A stretch of DNA of 64,000 nt from a virus. Below the pieces are notes generated by a model. The model saw nothing but the letters and a program-made list of their open reading frames with translations, made no database searches and had not been told where the DNA came from. The position numbers were made by a program, and so were the translations under genes. The DNA lies in IMG/VR virus record IMGVR_UViG_3300037294_000405, positions 91,283 to 155,282 of that record; one strand, written 5' to 3'. Within the stretch, counting starts at the first letter, position 1; the number at the start of each line of letters is the position of its first letter. Positions 8,201 to 17,208 of this stretch are shown here, piece by piece.

Positions 8201-9535
8201 GTTGGTCAAAATAACACACAACCAACTGGAACTTTAACTAACCTACCAATTGGTATTTATACAATAACTGGTAACGATAACTTTGGTTCGCCCGTAACGC
8301 AAACATTTATAATTTCTGGACCACCACCATTATCGGTTGATGCTTTAGTTAGTCAAGACTGCACAACAGCCGCTGCTTCTAATGGTGAAATAACAATCTC
8401 GTCAATTATTGGTGGTGTTGGTAGTGTTTATACTTATACTCTTTATAATAGTAATGGTGGTGTTGCTAGTGGTCCGCTTAATATCACTTCTGTACCACAT
8501 GTTATACAAGGTCTGGCTGTGGACACTAGTTTAAACACAACTTTTCCTTTATTTACTGGGCATGGTTATACAATGACGGTAACCGATGGTTTTGAAACGG
8601 TGTATTTAGTTAATTTAGTTTTAAATGGTGCAACACCAATTACTATAACACCTACTGTTACACAAATATTATGTTATGGTCAAAATACGGGTATTATAGA
8701 TATAGATATTAATGGTGGTACACCAACATATTCAGTGAATACAACATCACCTAACGGTTACGTTGGTGGAGGTTTAAATTTGACTAATTTATCTGCTGAC
8801 ACATACACTACAGAAGTGGTTGACGCTATGGGTACGCAATCTTTTTCGACTAATGTATTAACGTATTTGAATCCATTTATGGAAATAGAACCAGCTTCAC
8901 AACAAGTTTTAGAAAAACAGTGTGACCCAAATAATTACCATATTAAGTTATTTGTTACCAGCCCTTATACTGCTGGTTCAAGTGTTTATTTAGATTATGC
9001 TAAAGATTCAGAAGAAGACCCATCTGGAAACCCTATTTGGTACCCATTAGTTTTAAATAATTATATTAATTCTACAACACCATTTGAAATTGTTTTACCT
9101 AGTACTACTATTACCCAGTCGATTATTTTTAGAATGACTAATGCTGCTAAAACATGTTTTAGTGAAGAAATAGAAATATTGTTAAACGAAATTAAACTAC
9201 CACCAAACTTGTTAAGTATTAACACTACAGGTGTTAACACACCTATACAATTAATAGGGGCAAATTTAGTTAAGTTTAAGTTTAATGTTAGTCATTTATT
9301 GTTAGGGCAAACAATAAGAGCACCTTATACTGTAAGTTATTCAGTTAAAGGGATTAATTCACTAGGTATGTTGGTTATAAACCCATCAACATTACCAGTA
9401 ATAAATACAAATCAGCAAGAAATAATTGGAAACGTACCACAACCATTTGGCCAACCAGCAACAACAGTGATTGTTACGATAAGTATAACCGACAATGTAG
9501 GTTGCGTTTCAAATACTATTAATATTTCTACATAA
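5222..9535 (+). CDS. Giant tail/baseplate protein with membrane-like segment and SprB-type repeats
   Basis: A 1437-residue protein. The N-terminal ~200 residues include a carboxypeptidase-regulatory-like beta domain (ITGRVIINSGFGVPNARVSV). Residues ~459-548 are strikingly hydrophobic (ICLIIKIIGFLIYVMNALI, LINLVLKVVNLLI), unusual in a structural protein. The next ~350 residues are Cys-rich. Residues ~945-1220 hold Ig/SprB-type beta repeats; CYGQNTGIIDIDINGGTP with a following LTNLSADTY matches the SprB repeat known from Bacteroidetes gliding adhesins. The position behind gp25 and gp6 implies a tail protein, perhaps in host contact or membrane penetration. Exact role unknown. Confidence 0.6.
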   Translation: MPNNTVRIRTTPNGTDKYLKVKLDQEFDFIEVLSLKISQEEAYRNFCSDYGVITGRVIINSGFGVPNARVSVFIPIDGIDINDPNIKGLYPYEIITDKDSDGIRYNVLPRTSETDNNCFTPIGTFPNKREVLDNPEMLGVYCKYYKFTTTTNHAGDFMVFGVPVGTYTLHVDADISDIGIASQRPYDSISQGTPLKFFDSPTKFKGDTNLDKLIQVKSSNIGVNVQPFWGDIDACEIGITRVDIDLNYSINPSAIFMGSVFGDQDKNSVNKNCQPRKDLGNLCEQVANEGTIEMIRETLDGTIESFDVEGGRVIDENGAWAYQIPMNLDYMVTDEFGALILSDDPNKGIPTRASVRFKIGMDQTGGEGRLRTRAKYLVPNNPNNQNEIDYEFGEKTKKSSFRDLYWNKIYSVSNFISRFQQITPFNSGGSRTRNMMGIKDVDACAGDKTPFPFNRVGSQTSPIFFIICLIIKIIGFLIYVMNALIIPLINLVLKVVNLLIKAWNSLMKPLCEASKKTILGVKIFGFLGFTCKLIIDPIKYIPCIFIKCPTDDNPSTFAPGCKKGGLDGGEAFDSLVDQGNTPKYYDGDSFGHGGFGDLCGLDDCIAFQMAQKLNLFEFDFYNDWINGSLYTFLLKYKIRRKNSEKFCEYDCGDFKNSTDSTTVDGNKNGVPDNDCRTSHLLDTCFKGDSEDQQYSSRNVLLREGLIKKKNDEFFYAASTHNASFKLFATDIINLGAVFNCDWQGVPKVQEYLIPTTYKIAPAIQEIAADNTTVLTTGQCDIDGNTLGLFFSINCLGLHVNTRQCMNLRHLCEFGVEIDEYRGVGNETDGVIGLRDLDADDADRPKWFRDVFLGLNSTVNSWNLQLPYTSNFNLGDAGIYDFTSPVQNGQDYVNFRNYSMGNGSVGENSFGQPKHSYYFYFGILPGKSGLDVMNQRFFTACATKTDLEFVIQTSTTPTTTNTTTNGTVTFTFIGGDAPFTATTSGPNGYTNVTIVGQNNTQPTGTLTNLPIGIYTITGNDNFGSPVTQTFIISGPPPLSVDALVSQDCTTAAASNGEITISSIIGGVGSVYTYTLYNSNGGVASGPLNITSVPHVIQGLAVDTSLNTTFPLFTGHGYTMTVTDGFETVYLVNLVLNGATPITITPTVTQILCYGQNTGIIDIDINGGTPTYSVNTTSPNGYVGGGLNLTNLSADTYTTEVVDAMGTQSFSTNVLTYLNPFMEIEPASQQVLEKQCDPNNYHIKLFVTSPYTAGSSVYLDYAKDSEEDPSGNPIWYPLVLNNYINSTTPFEIVLPSTTITQSIIFRMTNAAKTCFSEEIEILLNEIKLPPNLLSINTTGVNTPIQLIGANLVKFKFNVSHLLLGQTIRAPYTVSYSVKGINSLGMLVINPSTLPVINTNQQEIIGNVPQPFGQPATTVIVTISITDNVGCVSNTINIST

Positions 9536-9560
9536 TGAAGATAAAAAATATAAATAAATA

Positions 9561-11372
9561 ATGGGTACTGATAGAATAATAAAAAGACTTGGCGTTGAAA
9601 AATCTAAATTAGCTACAAATACTGACGCTTTTTTAAAAATTAGTATTGAAGGTAATGAAAGGTTATTACCCACCAATGAAATTGATAGAATAGTCAATAT
9701 TGCTGATAGGTTTAATGTCGAAAGACAACGAAGTAAATATTATCGATTAATCGGTACAATAAACCCTTTAATTAGTAATCCTTTATTTAATTTGAATGAC
9801 CCATTATTATTAGATAAAAATACATTGGCTGGGTTTAATAATTTAGATTTTTTAGATTGGTCGTACCCAAAAGACGGTGATGTTAATGATGATGGTGATT
9901 TTACATATGCTAAATCGATTAAGTATTATTTAAAAGAAAGAGATGGTTGGTTTGGTTATTTTGACCCAGACATTACAAAATCAAGTTTATGTGGTTATTA
10001 TGATATGGAACCAAAAAGAGAACGTTTTTCTTTTTTACCAGATATCTCACCATACCATTCTCCCTCTAGTCAACCAGTTAAAAATTGGGAGTTAGTGGTA
10101 ACCTACCCAAAGTTAAGTGATAAAACACATAAATTGGTTAATGGTGGTTTATTGATAGTCGAAACGCAAACAACAGTAGTTTCAACTAGAGCAATGACAG
10201 CTATTGGTATGCCTTGTTTACATAACCTATCGATTGGTGATACGGTTAGGATAAGTGGGACTAATGGTTATAATGGTGACCACGAAGTGGTTACTTTAGG
10301 TTTAAGTAACGGTGATTACAAAGATTATTATTTTGTGATTGATGTTCCAAATACTGGGACGATAAATAACCTATCTAGAATTAAAAAACTAGTAAATGGT
10401 GTTGAGTCAGAATATTATTTTAGAAAATTTAGAAAAATTAAAACTAGAGCTACAGCTGTTATTGAAACTGATGATTATGAAACATACCAAGTTGGGTTCA
10501 GTGAAAACTTTTTTAACGACCAAATAACTCAATATGTTTTTAATGAAGATATTGATGTTAGTGATTTAACAGATAATTTAGGTAGACCACTTAGTGAAAT
10601 TTATTTGACAATAATTAAAACTGACAGTAATAATTTATTTGGTAAGGTCTCTTCTGGTATTGAAACACCTTTTATTAATCGTTTAAACACTAGTAATATA
10701 AACCCTTATTTGTTAGATATTCCAGCGATTAATAAAATACACAACGGTGCCCCATTGCCTTTTCAATCACATACACCATTAGAAAACAACGTTAAAATTA
10801 CTGACAACAATGGATTACCAAGTAATATTGATTATTATGGTGATTTAGTTGAATACAATATTGAAACATTAAATGAAATAATTTTAGCAACTGTTTCTCA
10901 TAGATTTAACACAATAAGCAGAGAAACACCAGCAACGATTAATTATGTTTTATCAACACCAACAGACGTTAATGGTCAACCAACATATGCTCAGACCAAT
11001 TTGGGGCCTAGACAAGAAGGGTACCATTATCAAGCACATCACCAAATTAAAATTAGAGAATTTTCTAACTACGTTGAAGAAGGTGATGAATTTACTGAAG
11101 GTATGCCAGATTACGTTGTAAATATGGGTGATGGTAGGTATTTATGGAGAGACTTATTAGATATTGGTTTCAATCAAACAGATGAAAGACCATTGAACTA
11201 CCCATTTTTAAATGGTAGTCATTATATGTACCAAAATCATTGTTTTTATTTAAGAAGACAAGACCAATTTTCTTTATGGAACCTCTACTATAGTAAGTTC
11301 CCAGCTGACCCAGTTGGTGAAAGAATAACAGATAATTTTACAGTAAATACAGCCAATCCAGATGTTTGTTAA
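9561..11372 (+). CDS. Structural protein of unknown fold
   Basis: A 603-residue, soluble-looking, Asn/Asp-rich protein with no membrane segment and no recognised domain. An acidic loop near residues 108-118 (PKDGDVNDDGDF) could bind a divalent ion. It sits inside the tail operon and its 3' end overlaps the next gene by 11 bases, so translation is probably coupled. Likely a virion component because every flanking gene is. Confidence 0.55.
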   Translation: MGTDRIIKRLGVEKSKLATNTDAFLKISIEGNERLLPTNEIDRIVNIADRFNVERQRSKYYRLIGTINPLISNPLFNLNDPLLLDKNTLAGFNNLDFLDWSYPKDGDVNDDGDFTYAKSIKYYLKERDGWFGYFDPDITKSSLCGYYDMEPKRERFSFLPDISPYHSPSSQPVKNWELVVTYPKLSDKTHKLVNGGLLIVETQTTVVSTRAMTAIGMPCLHNLSIGDTVRISGTNGYNGDHEVVTLGLSNGDYKDYYFVIDVPNTGTINNLSRIKKLVNGVESEYYFRKFRKIKTRATAVIETDDYETYQVGFSENFFNDQITQYVFNEDIDVSDLTDNLGRPLSEIYLTIIKTDSNNLFGKVSSGIETPFINRLNTSNINPYLLDIPAINKIHNGAPLPFQSHTPLENNVKITDNNGLPSNIDYYGDLVEYNIETLNEIILATVSHRFNTISRETPATINYVLSTPTDVNGQPTYAQTNLGPRQEGYHYQAHHQIKIREFSNYVEEGDEFTEGMPDYVVNMGDGRYLWRDLLDIGFNQTDERPLNYPFLNGSHYMYQNHCFYLRRQDQFSLWNLYYSKFPADPVGERITDNFTVNTANPDVC

Positions 11373-12216
11373 TAAATTTAAAATAAACCTATCAACACTA
11401 GCTAGTGGTTCAACAGCTACCACTATTAATTTCCCTATTGATATGGAATACCAAATTGTGGATAATACCGAACTTATTGAAGAAGTTTTTGTTAAAACTG
11501 AAATAGAAAATTCAATTAACCCAATATTAGATTATGATAGAATTAGGTTTTTACCTTTAGATTTACAAAATAATCAAATAAATAAAATAATTTATGATGT
11601 TAAGTTGTTCGGAACAGCAAATAACTATGTTGATTATTATGGTCTTATTGGTTTTAATAATAATGATATAAAATTTAGGAAAAATAGTTTTAAAGAAACA
11701 TTTTTAAATCTATCTTTTTATGATAATGATAACCCATTAACACAAAAACTAGTAACTTTTTTAACTCTTTATGCTAATTTGAATAAAACTGATTATTTAC
11801 CTATTTCGACAACAAATGGTGTGCCTGGACAACCAGTTGATGTTTCACAAATTCCAGTTAATTTTGTGGTAGAAAACCCATTAATTAACCCTAGAGGTTT
11901 TGCTGAAGGATTTCATTTATATGATTACAAAGATAGCTTAGATATCGGTGAATCAAAACATATTTATATGAGAGCTAGTTTTAAAAACGCAAAGACTGGT
12001 AAATCGGTAAACCTTATGGTTAAAAATATCGCACAACCAATCGATAAATTAGTTCATGAATTATATACAAGATATAGAATGACTAGAACATCTACGGGTT
12101 ATTATTATGAAATAGATAATGTATACCATGGTAATACAGGTACTAGTAGGGCTAATAACGTAACTTATAATGGTAATACTTGTAAAGTTACATTGTATGA
12201 AATAAAAGCAACATAA
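11362..12216 (+). CDS. Putative tail/baseplate protein
   Basis: 284 residues, beta-rich in appearance, no recognised family. The ATG at 11362 lies inside the end of the previous gene and the stop overlaps the next start in a TAATG, so the three genes form a translationally coupled block. Function is inferred only from location among tail genes. Confidence 0.5.
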   Translation: MFVNKFKINLSTLASGSTATTINFPIDMEYQIVDNTELIEEVFVKTEIENSINPILDYDRIRFLPLDLQNNQINKIIYDVKLFGTANNYVDYYGLIGFNNNDIKFRKNSFKETFLNLSFYDNDNPLTQKLVTFLTLYANLNKTDYLPISTTNGVPGQPVDVSQIPVNFVVENPLINPRGFAEGFHLYDYKDSLDIGESKHIYMRASFKNAKTGKSVNLMVKNIAQPIDKLVHELYTRYRMTRTSTGYYYEIDNVYHGNTGTSRANNVTYNGNTCKVTLYEIKAT

Positions 12217-13088
12217 TGGAAATAATTAAAAGAAAAATATTGTTAGAGGATAGTATTGATAGAGGTAATGGTAGCGATAAATGGGGTACTATTACAGCAT
12301 CTACTTTTTATTTGAATATTTTATTAACTCAAAATATTGATGATATGGGGTTATTTACTGATTCAGAATTTATCTCACAAGACAAGGAAAATACATCTGT
12401 TGATTATGGTGTTTTAATTTCTAAATTAAACACGTTAGGTTATTCTTTTCCTTTTATGCTTGGAGCTGTACCTCAAACATTAACAAATTTGTATGGTACC
12501 GATAAATTAACTGTTAGGTTACCAAATTCAAATGAATCGGATTATTATATTTTTGGTAATTTACCAATTACTGGTAAAACCGATAGTAAAATTGAAGACG
12601 TAAAATCTTACAAAAGTAACGACCAATTTAGGATTAATTTTAACACAGCGACAGAAACTTATGAAAACTACAATGGTTTAACGGTTATGGGTGTTGATAG
12701 AATAAAATCAATGGGTGAACCTAAGATTTATGTTTTTGATACTGAAAACGATGTTAATTTAGGTACTATAAATCAAACAACAGGTATTCAATACATGGAT
12801 TATAGCGGTAATACTGAAATAAATATTAATGGTGTTTTAGAATTTATACCTTTAAATACTTTTAGGTTTATAGGTGAAGGTTGGAATAAAACAAATGTTT
12901 CTTTATCTGCATTAACCAAAGAAGAATATTTATTTGGTATTATTTCTCCACCAGAAGTACAAAGTGATGTATTTATAGATAGAGGTTCAACCAGTGTGTT
13001 GGATATGCATTTAAAATTATCTGAAATAGGTAATATTTCAGAGTTAACTAGATACGGAAACGGTTATTATAAATTAAATAAACAATAA
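12216..13088 (+). CDS. Putative tail/baseplate protein
   Basis: 290 residues, no recognised domain. The start codon overlaps the stop of the preceding gene (TAATG). It is followed by 138 bases of very AT-rich sequence in which I see no clear promoter or terminator. Likely a virion protein by context. Confidence 0.5.
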   Translation: MEIIKRKILLEDSIDRGNGSDKWGTITASTFYLNILLTQNIDDMGLFTDSEFISQDKENTSVDYGVLISKLNTLGYSFPFMLGAVPQTLTNLYGTDKLTVRLPNSNESDYYIFGNLPITGKTDSKIEDVKSYKSNDQFRINFNTATETYENYNGLTVMGVDRIKSMGEPKIYVFDTENDVNLGTINQTTGIQYMDYSGNTEININGVLEFIPLNTFRFIGEGWNKTNVSLSALTKEEYLFGIISPPEVQSDVFIDRGSTSVLDMHLKLSEIGNISELTRYGNGYYKLNKQ

Positions 13089-13226
13089 AAATATACTTTT
13101 AAAAAAAAATGTTATATTAAATAAAAACAAAACAATACGAAAAAATAAATTGGGTTAATAAAATGTAAACCAGTTAAAATTTTAGTAGTTGATAAAAATA
13201 ACAAAATTATTAATAAACAAATATAA

Positions 13227-14165
13227 ATGTATTTTGCAACAGGAACATATGGAGTAGTTAGACCAGCAGATATATCACCAGAAGACGTAGAGATATTTTA
13301 TCATTTTACACCATCTAGAGATACAATCGGTGATGAAAAATTAAATAAATTAGACCCATCAGAGGTTTTAATAAAAATAGATAATCCAAACAAAGGGCAA
13401 TCAAATGTAACTGGTTTTGAGGTTTTTGGTGGTATGTATACACTTAAATTACCTGTAGCCACATTCGGTGTTAAAGGATTTTACACTATAATTATAAAAC
13501 CAATTGAAATAAGAACATCAATAGTTGATGTTGGTGTTTTATCAGCTTATCCAGATATCAAAGGTTTGGTATTTGATATGTCAAACATCCCAGCAAATTT
13601 TTTAAATAGATTTGAAAATAACGGTTTGGTTGGTTATAGGGTTGAATATTTAAACACTGATGGTTCAGCTAATTCGGTTACTGACGCTAAGATAAATAAT
13701 TTTTTTAGAGTTATCACTTCAAATAATAGAGCTGAACCAGTTAATCAAAACCTTACTAATTCCAACCAAAAAGCTATTAGATATAGGTTTAATGACAATT
13801 CAACACTTACTTTTTGTACTGTATCACCAGCTTCAGCCTCCAATGTAAAACCAAATGCGTTACCTTTTATCGGGCAACCAAACCAAAAAGTTATTATAAC
13901 AAATACTTACTTTAACCCAGTTATGCTTGAAGTTGAGATGGTAGAACATGACATAGAAACAATCGCATTTGCGTTATTTGGTAATCAAAGCAAAAGTCTT
14001 GATGATGGGATTTATACTATATACAATTTCAATAACGATATTTACAAACAATACAACTTATATGAAATAAAAGATAAGTTTACTGGTAAACCATTATTTG
14101 AAGTTAGAGAGGAACGTGCTAGTATAGATTTTAACAAAACATTTAATAATATAACAACAATCTAA
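13227..14165 (+). CDS. Putative tail protein
   Basis: 312 residues with a beta-rich pattern (GGMYTLKLPVATFGVKGFYT) and no membrane segment. No family recognised. It opens a new block after a 138-base gap and is followed 8 bases later by the 999-residue gene. Assigned to the tail by its position only. Confidence 0.5.
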   Translation: MYFATGTYGVVRPADISPEDVEIFYHFTPSRDTIGDEKLNKLDPSEVLIKIDNPNKGQSNVTGFEVFGGMYTLKLPVATFGVKGFYTIIIKPIEIRTSIVDVGVLSAYPDIKGLVFDMSNIPANFLNRFENNGLVGYRVEYLNTDGSANSVTDAKINNFFRVITSNNRAEPVNQNLTNSNQKAIRYRFNDNSTLTFCTVSPASASNVKPNALPFIGQPNQKVIITNTYFNPVMLEVEMVEHDIETIAFALFGNQSKSLDDGIYTIYNFNNDIYKQYNLYEIKDKFTGKPLFEVREERASIDFNKTFNNITTI

Positions 14166-14173
14166 CATAAAAA

Positions 14174-17173
14174 ATGAGTGATAACATTAAAGTAGCTGGA
14201 TATGTAAAAAAAGAAACTTACAACGGTAATATAGAGTATAGAAATTTTAGCCCAGACCTAGTTGGTCTTCAACTAACTAGTGATGAGGCGTTGTTTACTA
14301 TGGGTAATTTTTCTATCACTACAAATATGGACCCTAAAAAAGATAAGTCTTATAATACGGGTAAATTTTCTGATTATTATTCTTTAGAAAACTTAAATTT
14401 AACGGTTCAACAAACACAAACCCTTTTAAATAACAACGCTGGTGTCATATTAAATTTAGATAAAACTAAATTAAAATATTACGCTATGTTTGGTTCTTTG
14501 GTTGAATTTGTGCGTGTTAGTTTAGAAGAAATAATAACTAAATGGCCAGCATCTTTATTTTTATCTCCTTTCATTATTAATGATTTAGGGCAATCAATAG
14601 TTGATAACACATATTCTGATTATTCTTATGATTTAATTTCTAATTCAGCAACTTTTAAAATAAACACATCATTAATCACCAACAAATTCAATATTAATTA
14701 TTTAAAAAATGGAACTATTGTTAACACATTTAATGAAACAAACGATATTAGAAATTTAACAGTTAACTATGGTTCGTATGTTATATTAAGAGATAATTTA
14801 GAATATGATGTGATAGGTTTTACTGGTTCTACTGAATTAACTAATGATTATATTTATTTTAAAGTTAAAGGTGATGTTTTTTCTGGTCAACAAACAACAA
14901 TTAATTACCATATAAAACCTAGTAAGATAAATGAAGATTTATTTTTCAATGGTTTAAGTAATTTTGAAGGTTATTTATTAAATAGAAAATCATCTCCAAA
15001 ATATAAAGCAACTTTTAATTCACCTATTATTTCAGAACAAGGTATAGTACTTTACGTAGATAAAGATATAATTTGGCCAGTATCTGATGGGTATAATATT
15101 GATTTTGATAGTGGTGAATATATTGATTATGTTTCACAATTACTAAAAATTTCAGAAGATAATGACTTAAGTAATAGTAATTTAATGAATAGATTCTTAG
15201 TGTCTGAGTCTATTTCTGATTTTGATACGACTCCAGTTCATTTAGCTGAAGAACATTTGGATACTTCTGGTCAAAAAATTAATAAAACACTTAGCATTTA
15301 TGGTAGGTCTTTTGATGATATAAACACATTTATTTACAGTATTTCATTTGCGAATGTTGTTACTTATAATAAACAAGATAACATGCCAGACAAATACTTA
15401 AAAGATTTGGCAAACGTTTTGGGATGGGATTTAATTTCTTCTATTTTAGAAAATAATTTACTGAAGAATTACGTTAAAACTTCAAAGTCAATATATTCTG
15501 GTGAAGAAGTTGGTTTAACCGACATTGAAGCTGATGTAGAATTATGGAGAAGAATTATATTAAACTCTCCTTGGATATGGAAATCGAAAGGTGCACGTAA
15601 ATCTGTTGAGTTTTTACTTAAATTTATTGGTACACCAAAAGGTTTAATTGAGTTTAATGAGTATGTTTATTTAGCGGATGCACCTATAAATACTGAACTT
15701 TTCCAAAAAATATTAGAGTTAAATAATTTAGATAATGATTTGAGTCTTTATCCAATAGATAATGATGGGTACCCTAAATTTTTCGAAGATAACCCAAACA
15801 TGTATTTCCAATCCGATGGTCTTTGGTATAGGGAAACTGGTGGAAGCGGTTCAACAATAGATATTCTAAACGGAAATAACCCACACGCTGGCCCATACGA
15901 TGGTGGTAGTAAATACATCAATCAATTAAGAAAACTTATACCTAATTTTTCGGCAGTAACTATTACTGCTGAAACAGTATCTAGTGGGTCAACTAATTTG
16001 TTTATTAATTATGATTTAGGTCAAATTACTGATTATGTTGGTGATACTTATGTGGATGTTATTAACACTGATGGTACAAACTTAAGTGATTGTATTGTAT
16101 ATACTGCCGAAATAGTAAAAGACCCAATACCAGAAGATGTTTTAACAGCTTGTGGTTGTCCACGTGGTTTAGGTGATGATGCTTTGAGTGTTTGTGTTAA
16201 GAAAATAGAAAAACCACAACCAAAACCATGTAGTGGGTTTATTTTCACACCAAAAAAAAATACCGATACAGGTTATTATGTTTTCAGTTATTACCAATAT
16301 AACCAAGATGGTTCAGTGTTCGAATCAAATGGTCAACCCATAATTAGAACGTCTAATTTTACTGACAGAGAATGTTGTAAAGCACTAAACGGAAAATCAG
16401 TATATAGTGAATTTGTCGACCCAATAACTAATAATGTGGAAAGCGGTTATGTTTGTTGTTTTAGTGAAAAATGTGGGTGTAGTACATCATGTAATTGGGT
16501 GTTAAATAATGAACCATTATATTTAGATAACAACGCTTTTTTATCGTTTATAACTCTTTACGGTGCTGGAGTAAACAAAGTGACTTTACCAGACGCATCA
16601 GCTTGCCCAGTTGGATGGACAACACCTGTGACAAATATAGTGGACCCATTTACAAATGAAATAGGTGTTGGTTGTAAATTAACAACATATGGTTTACAAA
16701 ATTACCAAACATTAGTAACTTTATTTGCGAATAGAGCTGATAAGGGTGATTGTTGTAATTTTAATTGGCCAACATTATCAGCACCATCTATTGTTTATAG
16801 AATATATTCTAAGGTAGTTTATCCTAACAAAGATAATTCACAAATGATGGTTTATGAGTTTAACAACGCAACAATAGAACAAGTTAAGTGTGTAACGTTA
16901 AATTATGGAACATTATATGTTAGTAGCGGTATAATCGGTCAAACTCCATTACCATGGAGTTTTACACCAATTACTGTGGGTACACAATTATATGTTTCAA
17001 ACACTTTAGGTGCTGCACCATATAATACATTAAACGGTAACTTTTCAATAGATGTTACTAGTGTAAATAGTACAATAAATACTGGTTTACAATTAAACCA
17101 AAAATACGTTATTCAAGTTAATAACGGTGTGGTTACAAACATTATTAATTTTAATACGCTACCAGCGTGTTAA
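14174..17173 (+). CDS. Large tail protein with Cys-rich C-terminal half
   Basis: A 999-residue protein. A helical segment at about residues 455-490 (LWRRIILNSPWIWKSKGARK, then SVEFLLKFIGTPKGLIEF) resembles the motif found in phage tail proteins that join baseplate and fibres. Beyond residue ~650 it becomes rich in Cys (CGCPRGLG, CCFSEKCGCSTSC), suggesting metal binding or disulfides. The next gene has a similar Cys-rich style. Probably a baseplate or fibre-attachment component; no exact T4 counterpart can be named. Confidence 0.55.
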   Translation: MSDNIKVAGYVKKETYNGNIEYRNFSPDLVGLQLTSDEALFTMGNFSITTNMDPKKDKSYNTGKFSDYYSLENLNLTVQQTQTLLNNNAGVILNLDKTKLKYYAMFGSLVEFVRVSLEEIITKWPASLFLSPFIINDLGQSIVDNTYSDYSYDLISNSATFKINTSLITNKFNINYLKNGTIVNTFNETNDIRNLTVNYGSYVILRDNLEYDVIGFTGSTELTNDYIYFKVKGDVFSGQQTTINYHIKPSKINEDLFFNGLSNFEGYLLNRKSSPKYKATFNSPIISEQGIVLYVDKDIIWPVSDGYNIDFDSGEYIDYVSQLLKISEDNDLSNSNLMNRFLVSESISDFDTTPVHLAEEHLDTSGQKINKTLSIYGRSFDDINTFIYSISFANVVTYNKQDNMPDKYLKDLANVLGWDLISSILENNLLKNYVKTSKSIYSGEEVGLTDIEADVELWRRIILNSPWIWKSKGARKSVEFLLKFIGTPKGLIEFNEYVYLADAPINTELFQKILELNNLDNDLSLYPIDNDGYPKFFEDNPNMYFQSDGLWYRETGGSGSTIDILNGNNPHAGPYDGGSKYINQLRKLIPNFSAVTITAETVSSGSTNLFINYDLGQITDYVGDTYVDVINTDGTNLSDCIVYTAEIVKDPIPEDVLTACGCPRGLGDDALSVCVKKIEKPQPKPCSGFIFTPKKNTDTGYYVFSYYQYNQDGSVFESNGQPIIRTSNFTDRECCKALNGKSVYSEFVDPITNNVESGYVCCFSEKCGCSTSCNWVLNNEPLYLDNNAFLSFITLYGAGVNKVTLPDASACPVGWTTPVTNIVDPFTNEIGVGCKLTTYGLQNYQTLVTLFANRADKGDCCNFNWPTLSAPSIVYRIYSKVVYPNKDNSQMMVYEFNNATIEQVKCVTLNYGTLYVSSGIIGQTPLPWSFTPITVGTQLYVSNTLGAAPYNTLNGNFSIDVTSVNSTINTGLQLNQKYVIQVNNGVVTNIINFNTLPAC

Positions 17174-17186
17174 AAAAAAATTAAAG

Positions 17187-17202
17187 AATATTTATAATAA
17201 AA
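17187..17202 (+). promoter_or_regulatory. Putative late promoter (AATATTTATAATAAAA)
   Basis: A full match to the recurring motif, 6 bases before the ATG at 17209. Confidence 0.55.
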
Positions 17203-17208
17203 AATAAA

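Noticed and set aside
8006-8221. Minus-strand Cys-rich ORF inside the 1437-residue gene
   Set aside because: It mirrors the repeated Thr/Asn codons of the real gene on the other strand and has no regulatory signal.
13089-13226. Promoter or RNA gene in the 138-base AT-rich gap
   Set aside because: No TTG/TAnnTTTG pair, late motif or stable hairpin could be found.
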